64,000 nt of DNA from Eutrigla gurnardus (Eukaryota > Chordata > Actinopteri > Perciformes > Triglidae), in contig OY741283.1 of the NCBI GenBank assembly GCA_963514095.1, forward strand, positions 1,284,296-1,348,295, written 5' to 3'. The notes beneath the pieces are model-generated. The model was not told the origin of the DNA. It saw nothing but the letters and a program-made list of their open reading frames with translations, and ran no database searches. This document shows, piece by piece, positions 38,415-53,400 of the stretch. Every line of letters begins with the position of its first letter. Positions within the stretch are counted from its first letter, which is position 1. A program made the translations under genes and the position numbers.

Positions 38415-41400
38415 TAAAAGATTGACAAAGGCAGCTGCCAAAGGAAGAAGAAAAGATGACCTTTGCTCAATAGAGATGAGGCCTTGCACGTATTCAGAGC
38501 TCGTCTCATCTCTAGAAAGGACAGCATTCCTGCTGTTCTGATTGGACGAGAGCCTTGAACAAAGCTGACTTGTGTTTTTGTTTGTTTTTTTAACAAAACT
38601 GAATCCAATAATTCAGACACAAAGATATGAATAATTTCATCACGGAATGTGTCATATAATAATTACTTCTGAAATCTATAGAGGGTGGAGGCGATGATAA
38701 ATCGTGATGTTTTTTTCCTGTTATTTTTTCATGCAAACAGACCGTCTGAATGTCAAACAGGGGTGTGAAATGTTCCGAGAACAGAGTGAATAAGAAGAGC
38801 AGAAAAAGCACAGCTCTTTATGCTGTCATCCTAAAGAGGCGGTTGGTGTAGTTGTACTCTGAAAGTGGCCTTTAAAAAGTACATTTCCATGAAAAGGTCC
38901 TGGTTTTATTGTGCTGTTAAATTGGTGTAATTTCCTAAAGAAAGAATCAAATTTAGAGTAATAATGTATTTTAGTTGATCAACAGAAGGTTTGCTGACGA
39001 CCCTGAATGCTTCCACGTGTCCGAAATACAAATGATTAACCAATCAAGCATTAACCAGTAAAGCCAATCATGTTGGCTTTACAAATCAGACAAAATGTTC
39101 GTACTGAACATATCTGGAATGAAGCCAACTGATTAACGTCAAACGGTTGAGAAATGAATCCGATTCCAGCTTTTTTTGCGGCCCGTTCCAGTTTTTCCGA
39201 GCGTCCTCGGAGACGGCGCCATGTGCAGGGACTCTCTGACTAACGAGGTCCAGCTCAGGTGTCTGAGATGAGGATCAGGACTTCTTTTCGCAGGATGAGT
39301 TTATTTATACGACCCAAAGCCTGACGCCGGAGGGCTTTCTAAACCGTCTGTACAAAATGTTCTGTCATCTGACTCAAATGCAGCAGAACAGAAAGGCAGA
39401 AGTATTAGAGCTCCAAAGACTACAAAGATTCAAATTACATATTAAAAATACACATCAGTAGTAAATTCATCAGGTGGAGGAAATGTGTGACAAAGTATTT
39501 CAGTCAGCAACTACAAAAAAAGGCATCGTTTATTGAAGATTATACAAGAGTCCGAGTCTTTGTGAAGGTCCAGAATCATGTTCATGGAATTATAAACTAT
39601 TTTAGAATTCTGATCATCTAAGAAAGTCTCAAGGCCTGAGGACGAGTCACAAGTCCTGTCGGACAAAAAGTCCAAGTCAAGTAATAAGTAATAAGTCATT
39701 GAAGTCATGTCCAAGTCACGTCTGAAGTCTTGTCTAGCAAGGTCTAAATCAAGTCTTTGAAGACACGTCACCTCTCAAGTCCAAGTCAAGTCTCGAGTCC
39801 ATGTCAAGTCTTGACTCCAATGCAGCAGAACAGAAAGGCAGTACAATGTAGAATTAGAGGTACAAAGAATACAAATAACCCAAATAATACACATGAGGAG
39901 TAAATTCATGCAACTGCGGACAGAGAAGTGTTTCTATGTTCAGATCAACATCCTTTAATACGACACGTTTTATATTCTAGTCACTAAAGCTGAAATCACG
40001 TGCGCCGCTCTGCTGATGGCATGCTGCTCCAGAATGTTACGCCTTCCAAAGTTGGCGACGAGACAGTTTTCCTGACTCTTGACACCGACGTCTCCACGGA
40101 GGCCGGGTGGACTCTTTACTATTCACGCTGCGTTTTTTTCTTTTTTTAAACGACCACTTCACTGGCTCTTTGGACTACGAGAATCCAAAGAGCCCGTTTT
40201 ACCGACCTTTCTCTTCTCTAATGGCGGTTTATACATCGGGAACACGGAGGGAGTCGCACAATTACACTGTCCACTCATGTTGTAAAATTTACAATATGTG
40301 TAAATTTTACAAAGTGCAGAATCCCTGTAAAATGCTTCTTTGTCAAACATTTATAAATCATTCGCGTACACTCGGGATCCGGAGCGAAGCTCGGGTGTAA
40401 AACCTCCGTGGCTTCGTGGTCGAAGCTTCACGATCAATTTGTAAAAGCCCATCAAGCCCCTCCCCCCGCTGAGATCATTAGCAAGCTGCCGCTCCACGCA
40501 GCAGCAATAACTGCTCCTCCCGGTTTCCACAGCTCCTTTTTTTTAATCAATGAGAGATTGACCCCAGAGGATCGTTTGGCCCAAAATGTGACTGGCATGT
40601 CTGGGATCAGGACCCCCTTTTATTGGCCGGAGGGATCCATTAAAGGCTCATGGACTCGATCAGACGGGTCACAAGTTCATGGGATGGTCCACTCCAATGA
40701 AACTCATTTATATTCGTCATCCTTCCGAATCAAAAATCTGTCCTAGTTTTTCTGGAAAGAAACCCAGTAAAACAAATGTTTCCACCTTCCTGGCTGCATA
40801 ACTGGAGGCAGAAAAACTAGCTGCTCAAATATTGATGAAACTTAATTTGTGTGTTTCTGCACCTTTTTCTCCATCATTAGTGCCGGCGTGACCATTTCTG
40901 ACAGATTTCTGATTTCTTTTCCCTTCCTGTTTAATTTATGTCTTAACGGCACGTTGGATCAGTCACATTAGTCCACAACATAAATCACATCCTTCCATAT
41001 GCCAGCTGTGAGTTAGATCTGATCTGTGCTTTTGAAAACGTTGAGTTTTATATGTGTGTGAGGTTTTTATAGTGTGTATGGACAGAATCTATGATCCTAA
41101 GTTGTTGTTGTTTCATTTTTAAATGTATTTAACCCTTGAGGACCCTTTAAATATATAAAAAATTTTCACTTTCACTCCATGAAATCTTTTCAGTAACTTC
41201 AGACCTAACCATAGATATTATGATTAGTCTTATTTTCTAACATTTGTTTATGTTTTTATGCCCTTAACGTCATAAGAACAACCCAAACCCTGAAAAACAC
41301 AAAATATACAATATTTTCCAAAAATGAGGTGCAAAGTGGATTATGTTTGGCATGTGGTTATCACAGCCTTGATTTGCCCAGTAATTGACAGCAACATTGA

Positions 41401-44400
41401 TTTTGATTTATTTTTGGAGTAATGAGAGTTTCAGGTTAAATCTCCTGTTTTATGTCAAACTAAAATAAATCTTCCCGCTACCACCGGTTGCCTCTAATAT
41501 GTTAATCAGTCTCCTCCACCGCCATCGTTAAAGCGTTTAAATGTCGCGTTGAGGCGGCGGTGACGGCGGTCCTGGCGGCCCCCCGCGGCGGTCCTGGCGG
41601 CCCCCCGCGGCGGTTTCCTCCCGGTGTCACCGTCTCGGATCCTTGTTGGTTTGAATAACTGGGCAGAAAATACAGAAGTTCCACCTGCTCTTTCTGCTGA
41701 ATGCAGACGAACGGCGAGGCTTTTCTTATTAACCTCGGCCATTAAAATCCCCTTCGCCGTGAGGGGAGGACCGGGGGCTTGAAGCTCGCTGGTTAATGAG
41801 CAGCTTTCAAAGGAGCATGATGGGATGTGGGACTCTTTTTTTAGCTTGTGACCTGTGGGGGACTCAGATACGGTGTATTAATACTTCCATTGGAGGTATA
41901 TCACACCGGTCCGCCTGCCGATCCTGTTCCACCGTCTTTAAAATGAGTTCGGAAACTAGCTGATCTTCCTGGAATGTACTTTCTAAGAGTCAGCAGGTTT
42001 TCCAGACAGTTTCCACTAGAATCAACATAATCAATGGATTTACAGACCAACTTTATTACTTCACACTGTTGTTTTTGCAGAACACAAATACACAAACAAG
42101 TGAAGAAATCACATCATTTTGCAGAAAATGCTTTTTTGTTTTTGTTTTCACACCTGAAATAAAAACAATAACGGACATATTCAATATGGACACTATAACG
42201 AACGACAACATGGAGGCTCTGTGGCAGACGAGATCCACTCTGTCTGTTCTTACCTTTCACAATAAAAGCCCGAGATATAGGGTTTCAGCTGGATCCTTTT
42301 TATTGGAAAAAGTGCTGCAACTGTTTAAAATCTACATCACAATATGTTTTTACGCAATTTTATGTCTTTTTGGTAGTTTTTTGTCACTTTGTGGCTATTT
42401 TATTTATTTTTTTGGTTGTTTTGTATCCCTTTGTCATCTTTTTGTGTCTCTTTTGCCATCATTTTGGTCATGTTGTGGGTTTTTTTGGTTTGTTTTTTGT
42501 CTCTGTGGTCATTTAATTTATGTATTTGGTCGTTTTGGTTGTTCCAGATTTTAATGAGATCTAAATTGTTTTTCAAAACACTCGAGTTATAAAAAAACAA
42601 GATTTTCCAGAGTTTTCCTGAACTAAACACGTCACTCCAGGAGATCTAGTCCTTTTTTAGTCAGACGCATGTTCATGGAGGGAAATGCAATTAGCTGCAC
42701 AGTCAGCGGGGATCTCAAATGAAGAGTCACATGTTTCTGATGAGTTTCAGGAGAACGCGGCGGAGGAACCCTTCGGCAAACAAAGTACGACGAAACAACA
42801 AAAAGCTGGCAGAGTGATTAAAATGTTTGAGGAGGGATTAGAGAAGGTTAACAGATGCTCCGCCGGGTTTCGCCGCATCACAAGAACACTTCCTTTCCCG
42901 TTAAGAGACTCGGGTGTGACCAGCTGTCGGGAAGAAAAACCTCCTCGGCTTTTTAATGGGCCTTTTTTAACGATAAAAGCTGCTGTGATGTCACAGTTCA
43001 TTCATAGTTTAGTCTGCAGACGACTCCGATGCCTCGCATCACGTTTTAAAATGAACGGGTAATATTTCTCTGTAACCGTGGCGATTAAAGTGTTGCAGGA
43101 GGAGAGAGAGAGAGAGAGGCAGTGGGATGCGGAGACGACAAGTTTGACCTTTGACCTTATGGAGAGTGAGCACAGAGGTGAGTCTCTGCTTCGCTGCACT
43201 TTTTTTTTCACTGACGGTGTTCTTTTTAAAGGAAATGACCCGATCAGCGGTCGGGATTCATGGCCCCACTTTCAGGATCAGACCCCTGAATTAATAACTC
43301 CACACGGCGTCCGCCGGCTTCGGGATTAAATGTTTTCGATCTTCTCCTGGGAGTCAACGCGGTGTCACCGCAGAAGGCCTTTTTATTTCACCGACAGGAG
43401 AGAGAACGTGTTGCCAAAGCCTACTTTCCTCGAGTTTCTGATTCTAAAACAGGTTTAAAGTTACGTGTTCGTAGGTACAAAACGGACAACCTAGTGGACT
43501 GTAGTGGTACTGCCAAAAAATGTACATTTTTGCTAATTTTTTTTATTTTTTCTCAAGAATTCACCTGAATAAAAACGTTTTTAAAATCTTTCAATGAGCG
43601 GTTACATTTCAACGTCACCACAACAATCCTGACACATCATCGAGCTAGCTAACGTCGGACGCTGCGACAACAAATTGATCATTTTTTCGGAAAGTGAGGA
43701 GACAACGATGCAGTAAAAGCTCCTGGTGAGGACATATTACCTTGAATACATTAAATTTGGATTCATATTTTTGTTTTTTTGGTCATTACAGCAGAAAATC
43801 ACATATTTATACCTTGGTTTATTTATTTTTCCTCCCTTTTTGTCATGTTATGGTATTGTTCTCTATTTATTGGTATTGCTGGTCCCCGGGTTTTGTTTTT
43901 AATTGCTGTTTGTTGTGCAGTGTGTTAAAAAAAAAACTGACTTTGCTGTAAAACGATGTGCTTTAAGTCACAACAGAGTCGTTTGTTGTTGTTGTGTGTT
44001 TATTTGCACAAACATGACGACGATATGCAGGAATCTGTGTTATTGATCGTAAAGTGGTAGAAAAATGAAAAAGAGCTGGGTTTGCATGCTGGTTCTTTAT
44101 GTGGTCGCCATGGCAACATGCCTTTTTTGTGGTTGTGTAAATGGAGTTGCCTGTAGTGTGTATGGCTGGAGGGAGGTTCGATACGATGCACACACACACA
44201 CACACGGCCTCGTACTCCCCTCGCATGCTAATGTCCTTTTCCCCGGCTGGAGACGGCGAGCGGCCCCGAGGCGTTCGCCGTCGGTCTGTTGACAAGCTTC
44301 CTGTCAGGCGGTTGTCAGATTCTTACGGAGGAAGAAAAAAACAAACACGGTGAGGACGCTTCCCTTACGCCGCCAGAGAAATAAATGCTTTCCGCTCAGA

Positions 44401-47400
44401 TAGTTTCAGCTTGTTTGTGGCTGCATTAACCTGGTGGACGTACAGTGAGAAATGCTGAGTCAGCTGTTCTCATCCCGGCGGGGTTAAAGGAGCATTACAC
44501 CATCTTGACTTTTAAGAGCCGGCTACGCGTTGCCAGACTCCTGATGAATGACGCTGCTGAACTAGGATCAGATCCTTCTACTACATAAGCAGCCCGATAT
44601 TCCACTATTATAGAGACAAATATTCGTTTTTCAGATCTGGATTATGACGATTATTATTATTTTAGTTTGGGGAGAATTGGACATTTACTTTCAACTTTAT
44701 TTAATAGATGTTCGATACAAGACGTGGAATAAAGCAAGCCAAAAAAAAGTCTATAAAATACCAAAGTGGAGATGAAGTTTTAAAACATTCATAGATAAAA
44801 TGGTAAATGATAAAAGGATAACATTTTCTTTTTTTTTTAGAGATGCATCATCATCAGGAAATATCATTGTGAAATACTTGTAAATGTGTGAATATCACAA
44901 TGTCGACCTTTTCAAGTGAATCATTTTTCATAGATCATGTAAATGACTGAGTATGACTATTCACTTTTTTTTAAATGGCAGACTTTAGAAGACAACAATA
45001 AAAAAAAATCAACTTTCAAAAAGTTATCTAGACTTTTAAACTTGAAACAGCTTCTTTCCAAACAAATCCCAGAGTTTCCTGAAATAAAACAATAAAAGCG
45101 CCAAATGTTAAAAGACATTTAAGGAGGATTAAAGAGGAAATCAAGAGTTAATTGAAGACGGACATGAACGTGACAACGACTCATTTCCAACCATTTCACT
45201 TCGTTTGAGCTCAACCAGCAGAGACGACCATGAAAAACCTTTTTAATATTTGGAGCCGGTCGTACCTCTACTCAGAATATGATAACATTTGAAAACTTAA
45301 ACTATTGGAAGGAACTCCGTTTTATCACTGTGGTGTTTGTGTTGCATTATTGCCTTTGTTAACATTAATGCTTCGTGGAGCATCAAGGTGAAGCGACGGA
45401 GAATAGCTGGAGTTGCATTGTATAATGCAGACCATTACCTGGACCAACGGGGGACCACGCAGACTATCAGGACTCACATTAGATTAGACCGGGCTTCCTT
45501 CATTGTCCCCAGGGCCACATTCATCTTGTGGCAGTCACCAAATATTGACTGTAATGGTGACAAATGCAGAGGGGCTGCATAGTACAACGCTTTATAGCTT
45601 GTATTGTTCCCCTCCCGTATTACAAAAAAAAGCCGCTTCATTACCGGAATCCATTATACGTGCAGGACGGCCGGCCGGGACACGCTGCCAGAATTCAAAG
45701 GCACCAATTTACTTTTAACAATATGCAAGGCTCGCCCGATCGCTCGCCGTGGACCTCATCAGTGAAACGGATGGCTGTGAATACGCGGGCCATGAATCTT
45801 TCACCGCCGTCCTCCCTGCTTTTTATGGAAGTTGCTTTCGCTGGCGGTGCTTAAATCCAAAGTTGCAGTCCATCTCCACGTCTGCCATCCGAGTCGCCGT
45901 GCAGCAGGTCAGGTGGTTGATTTCAATCCTGACCCCTCGCCACGCCCTGTTTTGTATTTATTATCAGGGTTGTCTGTGCTGGTTTCTGTAACTGGTGGAC
46001 GGGTTTCCGGGTCCTCGTGTGCTGCCCTAGTTAACGGGGTATTTTAAGAGTTCCCACGCGGGTTTGGTTTGCCCTCGCCTCCTTCTCAAGTTCAGCCTCT
46101 TCTCCTCCTGAAGCGTCCTTTAGAAATGATTATTATTACACCGTCGCCGGGAAGGAAGTATAAATGACGTGACTTTAACTCTTCCAACGATCGAACGCCG
46201 GTCGGATGGGTCTTACAGTTTCCTAAAGCAGAGGAGTCCGATATCACGGCTCCTCAAACGAGTGATGCTTTAACTCGGGAGGAGGAGGAACTCGAGCCCA
46301 TAAAACTCGTATAAAACAAACAAAGTGCTTCACAGTAAAAGGTGAAAGGAACATTACTCTGGGTATTATGAGATAAAATGCCAAAAAGCAGGAATACATA
46401 AAGTGCAATGCAATTGAGTTCAGAACCATAAAATAAAATATATATTTCACTGTGAACACTTGACAGCCGTGATTTAAATGGCTCCAGGGAAATCTGGTCT
46501 CGGACTTGGACTGGACCAGATCAGAGGACTGTGGATCCACGTGGTCTAAACCCACGTACATGATCCCTGCTTTTTTTATTATTTTTATTAATTTTCATAT
46601 AGGACTGTCAGTATTAGACAGTCAGATCATCTGTTGTTATAAAAAGAAATAAAGTGGGCTTATGAAGGAGGTCGAGGTGGATGTTTGACAAATGAAGACT
46701 TTCACCCAGGAATCCGCCATCAATGTTGACTTATTTGACTTTAGTTTTGTAACGTAACTTATTTACTTTGATGCAACAAGGAACTTTTAATTCAGTGGCG
46801 CCCTCTCTGGACAAAAACGGTTGTGTTTCCGAGGACCAGACTCCCTTGAGAAAACGCCTCATTTAACTGCGGCGTACAGGAGACCTTGTATATCTGGTTT
46901 GTGTTTTTACATTTGAAGACTTCATGAAGATGCTCCTCCTCCTCACACAGCGGCCATTAGACTGTTAAGATGTTCACTCCTTTCACCATTCCTATCTTGT
47001 GATCGTCAGCCAAACAGCACCAGAGACATTTTAATGGCTTTTTTTTTTGTGGAATTTAATTAGCAGGATATTATTTTTGAAATGGTCGTTCCCGCTGCGC
47101 TGCTGTTGTTTGTGCTTCTCTCTCAGAACCTAAAGATGTAACGACGGATCTCCGGGCTGGTTTCTGAATTCAGTGTGTTTGAACTGGTGATGATGCGTTT
47201 CCAACCGCGTCAGCAGGAAAAGGAGGCGTTCATGAAGGACTGACTTCAGGCTCCTCATCAGCATCTCTTTATTTAGTGTTTTTTTGTAATAGATTTTAAC
47301 CCCTGCTTTGATCTTGTTGATTTGTCAACCAGATCATTTCAAACATAATCCTTGACCTCTATCAACCTCTATAGTAATAATCACGATAATGTGAATATTT

Positions 47401-50400
47401 TACCAACGTAGAATTTGACACATTTCGCTCATCAAACCCGACATGAGCATGTAGTAAAACTGCAGGATTTCTCTTCCAAAACTTCCATCATTTGCCAAAA
47501 AAAGCAACGATACAAAAATATGAAGACGGGATTTCATGCATACTTCAGACTCATAAGCAGCAGAAATCAACATATTTCCGGTCTGTGTGTTTTGCAGCAG
47601 GTCCAAACTTGAAACCGCCAGCTAGCTTACCCCCCCGACAGCAGCCAGAATCGCTACATGGATTCCAATCATGCGACGCCCGCGAGGATTTCACCTCCGA
47701 ACCCGCAGACAGATGTGTCTGGCACCCAAAACCAACAGACACAGCATGAGGCGAGGCAGCCGCTCTGCCAAGCTTGTTAGTGCATCACTCCGTCTTGCAT
47801 GAAGCGTCGGGATGTTGTTTTGCTGCAGAAGTCCAGAAGTGTGTGTTTTTTTTTTAACTCTCCCTTTGCACCTCCATTCCTCCCGGTGTTTTTTCATCTC
47901 TCACGTTTGGCTAGCCTCAGTTTTTATTTAGTTTTCATCTATCAGGTCCTCGAAGGGCAATTTCCTGTTTTTTTCCCTTCTCCAATATATATATATATAT
48001 GAAGTGCTGTCTGTGTGATCCGCCTTATAGCGCCATCTCCTTTCACTTTGAATAATGTTGTTTTAGGTTCAGGTTGAAGAAATCAAAAAAGAGAGGAGCG
48101 GTTCAGACGATTCGAGGGTCTAATTAAAAAGAAGAGATGTTTGGTTGGAGGGGGGAGGAAAACGAGGGTGAGACATGAAAGCTGAGATGAAGCTGTGACC
48201 GGTGGAGGCTCGCTGACAGCGGGAGGCTCAAGATGGAAGACAAGAGGTGGCAGGAACTTCATTTTTTGACACTCGAAGGCACAACGTGTCTCCGAACAAA
48301 TCAACGATTTCATCTCCAACCGTGAATTCAAGATCTGCAAGTGTACGTCCTCATGCATGAGCAAAGCACAGGGTCGGTACGGGTGCTGGGAATCCTTGAA
48401 AACACTTGAATTTTAGTGTGGTGTTTTCAAGATTTGAAAAGTGCTTGAAAGGTCTTGAAATGTGTGTTGTATGTGATGACATCTATGATAGAACAGAGAA
48501 CAGAAGATCTCCATATCTGAGGGACTGAAAACAGCATTTTCTGACATTTCTTTATGAAAAATGACTTTTGATGATGAACAGATGATGAAAATAGTTGGTG
48601 ATTATATTTCTGTGGATCTGTTAGTGGAATTAGTTTTCCTTTCATGTGTGGTCCTTCTGTAAAAAGCTGCCTCCAAACATCATGTTGGTTGTTTAGAGGA
48701 CAATAACATCTCATTTAATGTGATGAACAAGTGACATAATAAGTAGACTGAATACTTACCATTGGATTGGTACAAAGATGGAGTTTACCACAGCTGGAAG
48801 GGGCTGGAAAAGCACCTTGAAATGCTTGAAAAGTGCTCGAATTGGTGTAGGAACCCTGGAAGCAGCTGTTTTAGTTCCGTAGGAAGCCTGATGCCGTACA
48901 GCAGCAGCAGCTTTAGGGCTTTATTTGTTTTTGAGGCTGAAAGTTTTGCCATTGACTCCACACATCAGGCGCTTAAATTGGAGAAAGAAAGTGGCTTTTT
49001 TCAGGAGGCGAGAGCGAGTGGAGGCAGCAGGACTTAGTAATGGTTACAAATGTCATGGCGGCGGGAGGCGTAGACGTTGGAGGACGAGCCTTCACGCGGG
49101 GATTTAGTGGATGATCGATTGCACGATGGCAGAGCGGCTAAAAGTGGAAAATGTTGAGACGAGGTTATTTTTGTGTGTTTTTTTAAAAGGAGTCCAGTCA
49201 TCAGTAGTATGCCGAACATTTACAGCAATTTTCATAATTTAGAATAAAAAAGTGCTTCTGATTTTCATGGATTGATCAGTATATTCTCTTATTTTTTAAT
49301 GAGAAGTTTTAACATTTCTGACTGGTGCCCCCTAGTGGACAGTACCACTCCTCCTCTGAAACAGGACATGGCATTTTAAAACACCTCCTAATAATTCATA
49401 AACCCAATCTTCCAGAGCAGCTCTGTGCTTTCTGCTGCTGGTCACGTCTTTGATGTTGCTCAGGTCAGAAAATGTCTCGCATCGGTCCTCCCACCTGTGT
49501 TTCTCATTCTCTTTGTTTGGTGGCGGGTGGGGGGATTTTCTTGGCGTGCATATGACGGACCACCTCTCCCACCCTTATCTGTTCACTGACCTCTCCTTTT
49601 GTACCGAACCAGACGGCTCTTCAGAAAGCTCAGAGACAAAAACAGCTCCGACAATCACTTCACTGTTTCGTACGCATTCATTCTCTTTCATCTCCGGCCT
49701 CTCACCCGCTCCTTATCTCGGAAAGGTGTGGATCAGATAGGAAGCAACTATTCACAATGACTTTTTTTTATTTGATTCCTTTATGCATTCAGGAATGTAA
49801 AAAAAAAAAACATTCTCTCACTTGTTCTTCCTTTCCGCAGTAATGTGATCTCACCTCGTGTCTTTGCCTGTGGGCTACATGAAATGACGGCAGCTTCATT
49901 TCTTTTCATATCTTCAGCCCTCACACCTGCCGGGAGTCACTATTAGATTTCAAGACCAAGAAAAAGAAACAGAATCGAAGAAAAGCAACAGAATCAGTAA
50001 TTCCTCCCAGTTGTAGCAAGTTAAGTCTGATTTTTCACAGTTGGCTTCCTTTCCTTCCTGCTGTATAATTAGTGGTCACTCCTGCAGTCAGGACCGGGGG
50101 GGGGGGGGGGGGGGGCAACACAAAGTCCTCCCTGAGAAATGAGTCTATTAACTGGCTTCCTAAAAAGAGCCGCTGTGTGGGTTCTTGTCACAATGAATGT
50201 TCAGTTATTGGAAGCTTTAGCTCCGAAAGGAAAATAAGCCAAACACTGGTGTACAAACACGGGCGGGAGAAAAGGATGGAGGTCCGTGTGTAACGGCGTC
50301 GTCCAATCGGTGTTGGGGCTAAATGTAGTTCATTGAAGCAATACATTCCTCTGTGTCCGGTGGTGCATACATGTACCAGGATGCATTGAGCTTCAAAGAG

Positions 50401-53400
50401 TCCTTGTTGCAGCCTCGGCGGCTCACAGATATTCAATGCAACATATCTTGAGATGCTAATTTGCAATACAATAGAAGATAACGAAGAAGTTCTGATTAAT
50501 TCACAAAAATGTGAAGTGACTTGATTTATTTGCGACTTGGCTGCCCGAAAGACTTGAAACTTGAAAGCAAGACCTGAAAGCCGTCGTGACTTGCAGTTTG
50601 CTTATAAAGTCATGTGACTTGACTGACTCCAGTGTTGCTGTTGGTCTCCTGAAGCATTACCAGCATTATGTGTTCATCATAGCATTATAAACACTTATTT
50701 TTTAGACTATATGACCATGTATTTAGTTTTTGCACCATCATGTTCGGGCATTGGAATAATCAGCTGTTTACTTTTTTACACCCCGTTGACTTTATTGGGG
50801 CTCTGACGACAAACAAGACTCACAGTTACAAACCGACAACAAACAACACACACAGCAGATCAGCGTGGCGCCGGGTCGTTATCGGGAAAGACACGAGAGT
50901 GTATTTTCGGTGTCGCCGGGGCAGCGATGGAACTAGTGAAGTAATTAAACTATAGGAAAGCATGAACACTGAGAACAGCGTGGGGCGATGGACTGACCTC
51001 TGGGGGGACAGCGGGTGTCCGTGTCCTCAAGAGCCTCGGCTTATCTGCATATTTCTGGTCTCCTTTTGAAAGGTAGGAAGTGAAGGAATATGAATCCATT
51101 GTCGGGAAATCTAAATTTGAGTAAACAGACACAAAATCAGCATTAAAACCAAGGTTCTCTGGATACTGATGCAACTAAAAGTCTTCTACTGCTCCGTTAC
51201 TACAACAGTGACTGTAAATGTGATGGAAATACACTAAAACACAACATTCATGAAGAGATTCTCATGTTTGCTGGGTCACAATCTCAGAACTCCTCGTCCC
51301 CCGGTCTGGTGATTTCCAGGGTTTCTGTTGTTGCCGGTTGGCTTCCGTGTGCTGCTCATTGTTCCCACTCTGATAAACATTTTGAGATGCAAGATTGGAG
51401 TTGGACGACCGGATTGTTTCACAAGCTTACAAGTTAATTTTTAAACCAATAAAAACCTAAATCTTTGCCACACAATGGCCCGTCCCCCTGTCCACATGGA
51501 CTGTTTGCCTGGATTCTGAGGACACCAACTGTGTTGCCTCGTTGCCTGGAGATTCTACATATGAAGGCAGATTCTGTTTTGAGAGATCGATATAGTAAAC
51601 AACATGAATATTGATCGATATTCATATATGACTGAAGAGCTCCATGCTATACGACAGATACATGGAGAATGCAAAGTTGACAAGTATTATTAGATTGCTC
51701 TGAACCCAAAAAGAATGGTATCAGGCATTTCACTTTCATTTGGCGGCTGTATGAATGTACGAAGTAGCTTCAGCCAAAATGACACCGGATTCCTCGCCAA
51801 GATTTTTAACCATTCCAGACATTAAAGAAGCTAAATCTGCCATTTATGGAGAAAATGACATCAAATCTTAGCGAGATACTTCCATTTAGGTTCATTAGAA
51901 AGCATGGGATTCCTGGTTTCCAGTGATACCAAGCAGGAGCACAACCTTCTGGTACATTAACAAAGGTTACATTTTTATGACTTTATTGATAAGATATATT
52001 TTGGACAACATAAACATTGGTTCATGGATTCCGAAAGCTGAAGACACAATGTGTTTAAAACAGTATAACTATCATATAAGACCATCTTCATTACTATTTG
52101 TTGTCACTATGCCACTGGGGGGGGGGGGGGGGGGGGGGGTGGATTCAAATCTTTAAACATGCGTCTGTTGGTCACAACATTTCTGAACACAATCTAGGCA
52201 ACAATGACATTTATCAACCCGATGCATGTTTGTCAAAACAATTAAGGTAACGACATTTCGAGGCGGCGGCGTCACGCCCTGACATGTGGCACTTCTGGGA
52301 AAAAGGTCACGCCGCCACTGGAGACACGCCGCATGTCCCGAGTTCCCGAGCGTGTCAGGATTATTACATCGTGTCAAAGGAGATGGAGGCTCAGCGGTCA
52401 AACCTCTAACCAGACACCTTTCTCTGGCAGAACACTTTGCACCTTCAGCCCACCAGCGAGCTGCAGGCACATCGCCGGTTCAGAAAGGACCCGCCGGCTC
52501 TTTTGGGCTTTTAGCCAAGGTTGTAATAAGCAGTCTGACTGCTCACCTGTTGGTGTGCGACATGACCAGAGGACATGTTTTGACACAAGACTGCACGGGG
52601 CGAGCAAATGTTGTTTCACCTGGGCGCTTCGAGGCAGCGCCGGCAGACATTTCTAAAAAAAGAAACAATGGGGAGACGGAACAGGAATTTGATTGCATCT
52701 TAAACATTTACGAGTGCACAATCAAGACATCGTTGCTCGTTGTTATGAAAATGGGATGTTGTGGCATCTATTTAAAAAAAAAAGGTCCCCTTGTTTGGAA
52801 ACCATTTGCGTCCGCCTTGACATTTCCAAAAGTCCCACTGCGCTCACATTTAACGAGTGCTGACATTATCGCCCGAGTGTTCATTTGAGATTCGTAGGAG
52901 GGGTTGTGGATGCAGGGGATGGCGGTGGCTAATCAATGGGATCCATCTCTGCTTACTGGGAGGGAGAAAAGAAAACAGATCTCACTCTGCGTCTTCATGA
53001 GGTCTTGTTCATCTTAAACACCATTAGATTAATACAACGGCGCCATCGTTAATTAAGCATCATCACCCCCCCGAATGTTTACTCGTGGCGAACGATCATT
53101 TAATTAGCTAACTTCAGACGGAGGATCCAAAATATTATGGTAGATTATGATGAGATCGGTGGCAAGCGGCTCCTGCGGCGGCTTAAGGAAGCTTAAGTGC
53201 GTAGGACAAGTATCAATCACATTTATATGTAAATAGATGTAATTATCTGTTCTAATCATCACACATTACTCATGAGGCCGGGAGTGAAGTGGCAGAAGTG
53301 TGAAGGAAACAAAAGCCGATGACAGGCGAAGAGACGCTCCGTCGCCGACGGAAACGGCGGGAAAATAACACCCACTTACTGGAAGAGCCGATGATAAAAG

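Noticed and set aside
42069..42554. 161-codon hydrophobic + frame
   Set aside because: The second half is translation of a degenerate T/G-rich tandem repeat; the first half has no similarity to known proteins.
52286..52888. 200-codon + frame in the large intron
   Set aside because: No recognisable domain, low-complexity runs and overlapping frames on both strands. Treated as chance.
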